Shown piece by piece: positions 10,895 to 20,352 of a DNA stretch of 64,000 nt. A program made the translations under genes and the position numbers. Position 1 is the stretch's first letter. Each line of letters starts with the position of its first letter. Source of the stretch: Epichloe hybrida. Its lineage: Eukaryota > Ascomycota > Sordariomycetes > Hypocreales > Clavicipitaceae. The notes beneath the pieces were generated by a model. The model was given only the letters and a program-made list of their open reading frames with translations. It was not told the origin of the DNA and ran no database searches. The stretch lies in contig JAFEKR010000002.1 in the NCBI GenBank assembly GCA_019022495.1, positions 2,852,001 to 2,916,000 on the forward strand. The letters are read 5' to 3'.

Positions 10895-12665
10895 CTAATC
10901 CGGCTTTTTAGAGGGAATTTGAACCTCTATAGGGTAGCTAATCGGATTGCTATGACCCTTAAAAGCGGCGTAAGTAAAAGGTCGGATATAATGCGAATTA
11001 TTACAGGGCCCTTTAGATAACTTAGGCGTAGATTGGTTTTTAACGTGGAAGAAAAAACCATGTTTTTCTATATCTAAGGTTGTAATAAGAGACCTATCTT
11101 TAAGATAAAGTAGGTTTTTTATAAGGCAACCACTAGATATATAGTGCATAAGTCCACTAACTATATTAACATCAAGCTGAGGAAAATATAGCGCATCTTT
11201 AAGCACTAAGGTCCTATATTTAGCTAGATTTTTCTGATATAGGACCTCAAAAACAGCACTACCGTGACCCTTAGCGTAAATAGGGCCACCACCAGTTATA
11301 ATAGGGTCGGATTCCCCCTTTTTATAGGGGGTATAATCCCTAAAGACCTCCCTAGAATTAATAATATGTACAGTCGAACCTGTATTATATAATAGGGCCT
11401 TTTTCATGTCTTTGCTATAATAATTAAAACCATTCAAGGTTTTAATTTCTTGATTTTCATCATCCGATTCACTAGAGCTAGAATCAGAGCTGCTATCACT
11501 AGAGCTCTTATAACTAGTCTTATGAAGGCTAGGCTTCTTGTACGGTTTAAGAGCACCGTTAGAAAGGTTGTAATTTCCTAGCATAAAAGATCCCTCTCCA
11601 GAGGTCTCTTTATTATCCTTTTTATCTGATTTTTGACCTTTTTGCTTCTTTTTCTTCTTCTTATTAGAAGAAGAATTAGAATTAGAAGAGCCCTTATTTT
11701 CTTCAGAGCCTCCTTTCTTCTTCTAATCCTTAGGGGCCTTTTCTTTTTCTTTGGCACCCTTTTTAAGGTTTTTAGCCCTATAATTCAGGGCTTTGGATAC
11801 CGTAGATGACTTATCCCTCTGTTCTGCTAGAAGGTCTGCCATCAAGAATTGAAGATTTAGGGCTTCTAGGGGAGCCCCTATAGCCCTATTCGTGCGCATG
11901 CTGAATCGTTGCCTCTCAGCCTACTGAGGGAAGGTTGATTTTAGGGATTAAAGATATTGATTAACCTGATCTATCGGAGCAATCAGTACCCCTGAAATCG
12001 ATAATCTAGCTAGTAGATTATTAAAGACTGCATTAAAGGACTCTAGAGTCCCCTTAAACTCTTGAAAATTCAGGTTATGAAATTCTGAATATAGGGACCC
12101 CCTCTGGATTTCAACGCTATGTGAATATTGCCTTACAAGTAAATTATAGGCTTCTTCAGGTGATTTTTGCCAAGTTATAGCGGCTTAGGGTCCTTCCGTA
12201 TAACTATCCCTTAGTAACATAAGGATAATAGCTTAATCTGGATCCCCTAGCGCCCTAGAACTCTCCGGATTATCTAGAAAATTAGGCATGCCTAAAGCTC
12301 TAAATTGGATAGTTAGGGCTTGTTTCCATTGTTCGAAATTTTTAGCTCCTTTAAGCCTAGCAGTCTCTGGAAAACTATAAACCCTTTTATTAAATTCCTT
12401 AATAATTAAATTATTAAAGGTTGCTTATATAGAGCTAGATTTAGCTTGATTTTCTTGAACAGGCTGCTAATCTTGCTGCTGACTAGCGGGCTTATCAGAT
12501 TCCACACCCTCCATACGACTATTTACAGTTATAGATAGGCTTTCTAGCTTCTCTAATAACTAGTCTATAGTTGCTTGTTGCTTAATAGCCTGCTCTTTTA
12601 GCTAGTTATTTAGAACCTCTTACGCACTAGGGTCAGGGATAATAGGTCCCTTTCCCTTTCCTTTA
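10895..12665 (-). pseudogene. Copia gag and protease region
   Basis: From about 12,665 the element strand encodes a gag protein with FEQWKQALTIQFRALGMPNF near 12,290-12,340 (a retrotransposon gag/UBN2-like block), then a Lys/Ser-rich linker near 11,610-11,700. Protease follows: LLYNTGSTVHI replaces the expected D-T-G-S motif, with the Asp codon now AAT at 11,384-11,386. Stops at former Gln codons break gag. A GAT-to-AAT change is a G-to-A transition, in line with RIP. Confidence 0.8.
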
Positions 12666-12674
12666 GTATCTATT

Positions 12675-12915
12675 TTCCTTTTTATAGAAGGGAAAAGCTT
12701 CTATCTCGCGGGTCCTTCCTTTTTTATAGAAGGGAAGTCTTCTGTATTTGAAATTTATTCCTTTTTATAGAAGGGAAAAAGCTTCTATCTCGCGGATCCT
12801 TCCTTTTTTATAGAAGGGAAGTCTTCTGTAGCCACAATTAATTCCTTTTTATAGAAGTGAAAAGCTTCTTTCTTGCAGGTCCTTCCTTTTTTATAGAAGG
12901 GAAGTCTTCTGTAAT
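12675..12915 (-). repeat. Leader tandem repeat of copia copy 1
   Basis: Six units of about 41 bp, here seen as CCTTTTTTATAGAAGGGAAG on the plus strand, alternate between two subtypes (TCTTCTGTA and GCTTCTATCTCGC flanks). Same array and position as in copies 2 and 3. Confidence 0.85.
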
Positions 12916-12958
12916 TGTACACAAAGTGACCTAAAAAGAATCTATAGTGATAGAACCA

Positions 12959-12969
12959 GGCTCATAACC
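12959..12969 (-). other. Primer-binding site complementary to initiator tRNA anticodon arm
   Basis: Immediately inside the 5' LTR the element strand reads GGTTATGAGCC. Its complement GGCTCATAACC contains the CAU anticodon and stem of eukaryotic initiator tRNA-Met. Copia in flies is known to prime from a half-tRNA of this kind. Copies 2 and 3 have GGTTATAAGCC, one G-to-A change away. Confidence 0.8.
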
Positions 12970-13793
12970 TATTGAAATGTAGGGAGCTAGTTACCAGCTA
13001 GCAACAGCTATACAGGTGCAAGCTCTACGGTCAGGGACTAATAGGGCTACAACGTTAAATCAATTAACGCAACGCAACGGAAGGTTGTGGCAGTTATCAA
13101 CTAATAGAATTCAATTTAGATCACTTTTATAATATCTTATAGAGCAATAGAATTGATTTTAGATACGTTATACAGGCAATGCGGCTGTTATTGGTTGAGA
13201 GGACTAGCTATCTAGCTAGTTAAAAAGATCTTCTTCCTCTCATAGACCTACTAACCGTATCGGTGGATCCGGGCCGCTAACGGGGTCTTACGGGCCACTT
13301 TTGATTTTCCGCAAAATTCATTTGTATGCAAAAACCAAAAAATTGACTCACCACTATACTAGCTAGCAACCCGTATGCACTAACTTTTGGTCTAAAAAAT
13401 AACCTTGCATAAAGAGAAAGCCTTATCTTTAAGCTTTAATTTGCTATATATAAAACTTTTGTACGACCTCTAGATAAAGAGAAAATCATTGTTAAAGATA
13501 GCTATAGGGTAAGTTATATGTAGGGTAACCTGCTTACGTCACCCTAGCTTACATTACCCTAGCTTACCTAATTACTAGTAGCGTGGTTGTAGCCACACTT
13601 GCAGCCACAACGCAATTAACTAATTAGTTATCCACACGGTCGGTCGCAGCTGTTGACAGCTGCGACGCAGCCATTGACAGCTGCCCTCGCGACCGTTGAC
13701 AGCTGCAGTGCAGCTGTCAGACTTGCAAAGCAAGCTAGTAATAAGAAGGTTCTTTAACTAGAAAAGGGCTAAAAATAAGTCTTATTTTTAACA
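12970..13793 (-). repeat. 5' LTR of copia copy 1
   Basis: 824 bp, starting TGTTAAAAATAAG on the element strand and ending TTTCAATA next to the primer site. It abuts the CCTAA duplication at 13,794-13,798. Confidence 0.95.
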
Positions 13794-15040
13794 CCTAATC
13801 CTTATAATTATAAAGTAAAAATTAAGGGTTTTACCCTTAATCTTAGTGGTAAAGATTAGTAAATTAATTTAAGCTGAAATTAAAGGGAATTAGGTGCTAA
13901 TAGTATTATTAATTATCTTAATTAGAGAGTTACCTTTTATAATTAAGTAATTTGCTTAAAAACATTACTTATAGCTAATTAACGCGTTAGTAAGCTATTT
14001 ATTAATGTTAACCTTTACTAGGCTACGCTTAATAACTTTATTAAAGTTAACCTTAGCGTAATACCTAATTATTTTATTTAAGGGTATTATATTCCTTATA
14101 AGCTCTCTAAGCTTCTTATAAAGCAAGATATACTATAGGATTATTTACTTATACTTATTTCTAAGTATTATAATAAACTAATTATAGTATTCTCTTATAG
14201 TCTTTAATAAACTCTAATACTAACTATTAAATACTTAATATTATTTATTAAGAACTATATACTAAGCGCTATCTTTAGTATTATTTAGTTATTAAGGGTA
14301 TTTAAAGTATCTCTCTTTAGTTAAGTTAATAATAGGAGTAATGCTTATAGGAGGAGAGCTTTCTTAAGGTTACTACTAATTACTTATAACTCTAGATATT
14401 AATATTCTTAAGTATATTTAAGGCCCTTTAGTCTGGTTTTCTAGTAAAGTAGTTAAAGCTATAATTACTACTTTTCTTACTACTAGAGTCCCTTTTCCTA
14501 TTAGGATTAGTGGCTTAGGTAAGTAGTTAAGAGTTATTATTAAATTAGGATTAATAAAGACCTAAATCCTATCTTTAATAGCTCTTATCTTTATTATCTT
14601 AAACTATAGGTCCTAATAATAGGGTTCCTATAGCTTAACTACTAGCTTATAGCCTTAAGTAGTGTTAGTTTCCTTAGATATCTTGATAATATCCTATATT
14701 ATTATTATTATAATTTATTAAACTTTAACCTATATAGATTTTCCTTGCTACTAGGGGTTGCCTAATTATAATATTAATAATTATAATTAAACCTTATTCT
14801 CTTACTAGGATATACTAAATTTAATAATTAATTAATTAGAATTAACTTAATAAAGGTATTAATTAGAAAGAAAGGTCTTTATATTATAAACACTAAGTAA
14901 TTACTACTATATTAGACTAAGTAGCTAGGATTAGAAATAAAGGTATAGATTAAGTTACCTAATCCTATAAGAGGGCATAGATTATAGTTTAAATAACTAA
15001 GTACCTATACTATAGGGTGTGTAATCTGCCTATATAAACT
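13794..15040. other. RIP-degraded DNA up to the isochore boundary
   Basis: AT-rich, stop-filled sequence in which I could not identify a family. At about 15,040 base composition changes abruptly to GC-balanced DNA with CpG present. Confidence 0.6.
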
Positions 15041-16858
15041 ATACTATGCATCTACTAAAGGTCCGGAAAAGTAACTAGTCAGGTGGGTCCTAGTGTCTAA
15101 GTTGCCTGCATGCGGTTGAACGCTTGCGGCGGGATTCCAACAATTACGACCATTCCAAATAAGTGGTGTGGGGCCAGGATGCGGGAACGGAAGAAGAGGG
15201 GGGGGGGGGGGGCGCGATGAAGGCAACGGGGCAACGGGGCAACGGACGGCATTGTGGAGAATTCCGAATCCGTAAGGGCGCTTCCCATTTACGGAACAGG
15301 CCACAGGACGGGACGAGACGAGACTTTCCAAGACTTTTTTTTTTTTTTGCGCTCGAATGTGTAGGTTTGGTGGACGGCGCATCAGGATGACATCTGACGG
15401 AAAGAATGGCAGGGATCGGATCCGTGAGGGGGGGGGCACGCGGCGAGACAAGAAAGTCCGGGTCTGTGAGAAGAGAGGCCGGATTAATCCGTAAATCTCT
15501 TCTTGTTAGGCGTGCGGGTTTTTTTTACTTTTGGGGCTACGGGGAAACAAGTGGGAACATGGGGGATCTCGGATTGGTGATAACTCATTCGTCTACATGA
15601 GCATCCGGTCTTCTCTCGACGCCTGGCTAATGCTGGCGCAGTCGTCCCGGACGTATGGAGGATGGGAAACAGGAATGATGCCGTTTGGAAAGATGTACCG
15701 TGTCAGCCACATGTTTTTGGCTTTATCGGGTTCCTCATCTCGATCAAACGCTGGTCGAGCACGGATTTCACTGACTGCGCAGGTTGAGTGCGGTTTTATC
15801 ATTATTATTATTATTATTATTATCATCATCATCATTCATCCCCTCATCTCATAGCTCATGGTTCATACATGTAGCTCATGGGCGGAAAGGGAGAAGGCGG
15901 ACAGGTTGCTCCGGCCGCCTACGACGAGCAAGGCAGGGGAAGCCAAGTCCAGTTCTTCAGTTGCACCGGCTCTACGAATTACTGGCCACGGAGTCGCCCC
16001 CCGAACAGCAGTGGGTCGGTCGGGAGAATATGTAATAGCGCTGGAGAGATCTATGGGCGCTGCAGGTGCTGCGGGGATCGCCGTAGACGGGACGAGACGG
16101 GGCATGGGTTGCCAACAACGGTACGGTACGTGCATGGGTCCGTACAGTGGTGCACCTTGTGTACAAGGGCAGATTGGCTCGGCAATGTGCCAGAGCGCTG
16201 GCGTTAGCAAAGTCACCTACCGAGTACATGCATGTACGGATTATGTACTCGTGTAAAATCAAACAGGGGTGGACTGACTGTACATGTATGTATGCCACTG
16301 CGAGGAATGCGCTGCAGGACCCGAAAATCCGGAGCGCTTGCAGGGATGCGCGGCACGGGCGCAGCTCCGTGTATTACTAATCGTGGTAATCCGCATTTTT
16401 CATCATCAAGTCTTCCAATTGTGCTGTGAGCATCTGTGAGCATCAGACGAACCGGCAACATCTCTGACACGTTCCAGTCCAGTCCTGTCCTGTCCTGTCC
16501 TGCTCGCGTTGGACAGCCGTGCAAGGAGCTGTGTGTAAGCAGACAAACAACCGAGTCAAGTCGGTGCGCCGTGGTGTCTTGGGACCCGTCTCCCTTGCAG
16601 CCGTTCCCAATCTCATCTCATCGATCGTGACCCGGGGAATCGGTCTCTGCCTTCTTCAACGGGAGTGAAGAGGCACCATGTATTGTCTCGGTTCCAGCCA
16701 AGTCTGTCTTGGGCCAGTCCCTCTCCGCCCCCCGAATGGCGAATGAGCAGCCCGCAAAGGTCGGCGACGGGTTGCAACCGAACCGATGCGCTCAGGTGAG
16801 CGATGCCCGAAGCATCAAATGAACCCGTACGGACACATGTATGTACACATGCATACAT

Positions 16859-16945
<87 letters not shown>

Positions 16946-18237
16946 CATGTGCGGGTTCTGGCTGGAACTACAATTTGTTCCATTTTTGGTGGGTGGGGCG
17001 TCTGCATCTGGTGCATGCGGACCCCTGGAGGATATCGAGGATACCGCAAAGCTACGGAGCAATACCTGCCAGCGCTAACATCTGCAGGCGCTAATTTTTT
17101 TTATTCCTGGCCCTGCCCGCCCTGCCCCGCCCTGCCCCGCCCTGGCCTGGCCTGCCGAGTTAATGTACATATCGCCAATGCATCGAGATCGATCAGCTCG
17201 CCCATTCCCCGATGACCAACGAAGGCCGCACCGCACGCCTTCACCACGCTTTCCCGGCACTGGCACTGGCACTGGCACTGGCACTGGCGCTGGCGCTGGC
17301 ATTGGCATCCAGATCGTCGTGCCCCGGCCAAGCGCCCGTCGAGATGGATGGGATATGTAATGTAATGTACATGCTGGCCGGGGCTACCATGCCGCCCCAT
17401 GCCGCCCCATGCCGCCCCATGCCCCCGTTCCAGACACAGCAAACCCCGAACATTGTCGCCGCATGATGATTTTATTTTTTTATTTCATCCGTCAATAAAT
17501 ACACCTGCCCGCCTGGTCCGCCTGCGTCCCGACCGACCGTCTGACTGACTGACTGACCAACTGACTGACCAACTGACTGACTGCCTGCCCCCCCTCGACC
17601 CCTCCTCTCGTCAGATTCAAATCAGGCCAGGCCAGACCCGAGCAGCTCCTTCCTCACAAGCTTTCCCCGCGCCTGCCCCGTGCTTGCCCCGTCCTCGCCC
17701 CAAGTCGAAATTAGGGTTTTTTCCTACCAAAGTCTCCCCAGCCACACTGCACCACGCTGGACCACGCCGGACCGCGCTGGACGGACCACGACGACGGAGA
17801 CGACAGCCTTCGACAGCCTTCGACGACCGGAACCTTTTTCTGTCGGCTGCGCAACACTCTCCCTTTATTCGCCAGACACCTCGTCTTCTCAGTTGAGGCT
17901 GCGTCACGACCCAGTCTCCCCCCGGCTTTAGCCCGTCACACTGCAACTTTATATGAGAGCCCTGTTTCCCAGCCACTCAACTCTCCCGTGAGGCTTACAC
18001 GACTCCTTTGCATCGACTTGTGCCTTGCTCTCGCGACCTGTCCAACTATTTCCAAAAGGAGGCAGCACAGCCATCCTGCTGCCCTCCTGCTGCCCTCCTC
18101 CTGCTGCCCTCCTCCTGCTGCCCTCCTCCTGCTGCCCCTGCTTCTCGTTGCCTTGTTCCCGTTGCCACCGGCACCAGGCTTCCGAGACGACAGCTCCCCG
18201 TCGACAGCTCCCCCGTCTCCAACTTTGCCGCTACGTC
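15041..18237. other. Gene-free, microsatellite-rich buffer
   Basis: Three kilobases of GC-balanced DNA without a convincing coding region: short overlapping frames occur on both strands but show no domain and follow simple repeats. Contents include a G-run at 15,197-15,212, ATT/ATC runs near 15,800-15,836, CCTGT repeats near 16,485-16,501, the AC array at 16,861-16,940, CCTGCCCCG-type repeats near 17,110-17,155, CTGGCA hexamers near 17,256-17,310, ATGCCGCCCC repeats near 17,390-17,420 and GACT repeats near 17,538-17,585. The distal part (about 17,700-18,237) is pyrimidine-rich, with CCTGCTGC repeats at 18,070-18,140, and probably holds the promoter and 5' UTR of the next gene. Confidence 0.6.
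16861..16940. repeat. (AC)40 microsatellite
   Basis: Eighty bases of uninterrupted AC dinucleotide, flanked on both sides by palindromic GTACATGT words. It creates artificial long frames of Thr-His and Cys-Val repeats on both strands that are not genes. Confidence 0.98.
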
Positions 18238-19505
18238 ATGCCTAGGAAGACGTCCATGGACATCAGAGGCATGGACGAACCAATGTCGTTGGAGAAGGCG
18301 GCTCGCAAGGTATGTCCCCCTATGTCGGTCGGCACTTGCCTTCGGTCCAACGACGGACACGGAAAACAAACTAACACTGCGCCACACAGACGGAGCGCTC
18401 CCACGAGGAAAATCAAGAACGTGCGTACATTGCAGCTTCGAGGCGAGCCGACCGAAGCATCGAAGCTCGAGTTCAGTCGGCTCGCATGGCCAGCGAGATT
18501 CACAAGAAGCGTACGGGAAAGGGCTTTAAAATTACAGAGGATATTGTCTTGAAGGAAGAAATGTACGAGGAGGAGGATGATGATCTGCCACGATCATACC
18601 GTCTTCTTAGCGCGAGCATGCAAACATCGTCACCCGAAATGAACTCACGCCTTGACGCCTACCTGCCAAACAAGATGGCCATGTCCCAAATGTTGGCCAG
18701 GACGAATGACGAATGGCGCGAGAATGAAATCAACAGACTTTTCGCCGCTTCTTTCCCCAATGCTATACCATCATCAACGCAGCAATTGTCCCAGAACACG
18801 CCCAGCCAGTCCCCATATCAGCAGCCGCTATCGGAGCCCTACTCTCCATCAGCGTGTTCCACTGCGGCCTTTTCGCCGACATCATACTCGCCACCCCCTT
18901 TCGCCCAATCAACGCAGACGCAGATGGCCATGCAACCACAACACAGCCCCATGTTAAACTCGTTCGCCTGGCAATCTCGCTCAAAAACTCCGAGACGCAA
19001 GTCACGTCCGTCAATATCTGGTGTCAAGAGCCGCCGCAACAGCTCCAAATCGTCCGCGGGTCCCGCAAGGAAGAAGAGTGTGGAGAGTCCGAGCACGACC
19101 ACCACTCGCAGCACCCCGTTCAGCAGCAGCGCCATTTCGCCGCTGACGCCCGACGAACCACTTTTCCCCTGCAGCTCTGCTTTTACGGCCGAGTTGCCCC
19201 CGGAGGCGCGCATGATGTTGGACGGGGTTGGCGCTGACGATGTGTTGGATCGGACCTTGGCAGGTCAGGAAGGTGGCAACAACCCGAACTGGCTCGACCC
19301 ATGCAACTTTCTCGACACCATGGCCTTGCATCGCTTTGACTCCATGGCTGGTGTCGACGATGGGTTTGTGGCTGATCTCTATGGCAACGGAGCCGAGGAT
19401 TCGATGCCTTCGAAATGCGCCATGCCCAACACCCAGAATTCCATGGATGGCGGATTAGATTGGCGGAGTTTCATCAACGATTCCATGTGGGCCAATGATC
19501 AATAG
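18238..19505 (+). CDS. Conserved fungal protein with basic/acidic N-terminal block, serine-rich
   Basis: Two exons, 18,238-18,309 and 18,390-19,505 (intron GTATGT...CACACAG, phase 0), give about 395 residues. The start is chosen because the short first exon extends a continuous charged N-terminus: SLEKAARKTERSHEENQERA, then ASRRADRSIEARVQSAR, EIHKKRTGKGFKITEDIV and an acidic EEMYEEEDDDLP. I recognise this as a conserved ascomycete block of unknown function, but not a named family. The rest is low complexity: Gln/Ser/Pro-rich, with a basic SKTPRRKSRP and SRRNSSKSS stretch that could be a nuclear localisation signal. The C-terminus ends in an acidic region with LDWRSFINDSMWANDQ, reminiscent of an activation domain. 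A nuclear regulatory role is only inference. It is convergent with nop9. Confidence 0.8.
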
Positions 19506-19684
19506 CGAAGACCTTGATGCAGATCTTTCATCACGATTCAGCCCGTACGAGTATTGGGCGACTATGGCTGCAGACGTTTCGGTCAGCATTTTGAGCAGAG
19601 TTTCGGAGCATCATGTTTTTGTGAGTTGCATGCTTTTGTTGGCACCACATGATGGCTGTTACTTGGGAAGTATCAGCGTACAAC

Positions 19685-19741
19685 GTGTGGCCTAGGGAAT
19701 AGATGTGATTTATCTATTCTTAGCTACTCCCTAGGCCACAC
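19685..19741. terminator. Strong hairpin downstream of the 18,238-19,505 gene
   Basis: Perfect 14-bp arms GTGTGGCCTAGGGA (19,685-19,698) and TCCCTAGGCCACAC (19,728-19,741) enclose a second inner stem AATAGAT/ATCTATT. It sits 180 bp after the stop codon in the tail-to-tail space with nop9. It may shape the 3' end of the mRNA or be the remnant of a tiny inverted-repeat element; the terminator label is provisional. Confidence 0.5.
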
Positions 19742-20352
19742 TTTTGTACCCTCTTGTTTCGGAGTAACAGGTATCCTGTGATGCCAGCAGCTCTTGCTCT
19801 CTCTCTTCCTCTCCCCTCTCTTTTCTCTTTTTTTCTTCTTTTTTTTTTAATTCTTCTTTCAGGATGGGGTGGGGCCTTTTATGGCCCCTTTGGGGAGGGG
19901 TTCGGTGTACGATTTGATACCCCAGGAAGGGAAAGGCAGCGTTATGACGAGATGAACATTGAGTCCTCCTGGATGAGGAAGGGTATACGAATCAGGAAAC
20001 GGGAGCAAAGGCCCAGACCAGCATTTAGTCACGGAAAGAACGTAAATAGTGTCCAGAAAGTCTTATAGTTAGCCTTTGAACTCGAGGCCTAATGCTACAG
20101 TATAGTCTAAAACTGCGCGCGACGTGGGTAATGTTAAGGGGGAGGGGAACTCGTTGTGGAGCATGCACAGAGAGCATTTCAACATTGTAACATTGTTCCT
20201 GCTTGCGCATGTGTAGCAGCTATACTTGACTGCCATGCACAATTTGCCATGTGCAGTTCCTATCAACGTGATGCTGCATGATTTCAAAACCGAGACTCTC
20301 CAACGCTTTTGTTTTCACATATAGCATGTCCATTTCCATTTCCATCCTCAGC
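19742..20352. other. Convergent intergenic space
   Basis: Tail-to-tail spacer between the serine-rich protein gene and nop9. A polypyrimidine stretch is seen at 19,795-19,858. No gene is supported. Confidence 0.6.

Larger units (their letters stand above)
6688..13793 (-). mobile_element. Complete Ty1/copia element, copy 1, RIP-degraded
   Basis: A 7.1-kb element on the minus strand with LTRs at both ends (12,970-13,793 is the 5' LTR, 6,688-7,490 the 3' LTR) and a perfect 5-bp target duplication, CCTAA at 6,683-6,687 and 13,794-13,798. The element strand starts TGTTAAAAATAAG and ends TTTCAATA. Internal order is primer site, leader repeats, gag, protease, integrase, reverse transcriptase, RNase H, polypurine tract, which is the copia order (integrase before RT). 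Frames are interrupted by stops mostly at former Gln or Trp codons, but several long open stretches survive, so this is the least mutated internal region of the three copies. Confidence 0.95.

Noticed and set aside
7979..11584. Separate host genes on the minus strand
   Set aside because: All open stretches fall inside one copia element with LTRs and target duplication and match its gag, protease, integrase, RT and RNase H in order.
1..15040. Telomeric or subtelomeric end
   Set aside because: No TTAGGG-type repeats; the AT-rich block is explained by RIP-mutated transposons and may be internal.
15858..16298. Several overlapping frames of 100-130 residues
   Set aside because: Present on both strands at once, no start context or domain, and no splice pattern that extends them.
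16786..17215. Overlapping frames with Thr-His or Cys-Val runs
   Set aside because: Produced by the (AC)40 microsatellite in all frames; no conserved sequence outside the repeat.
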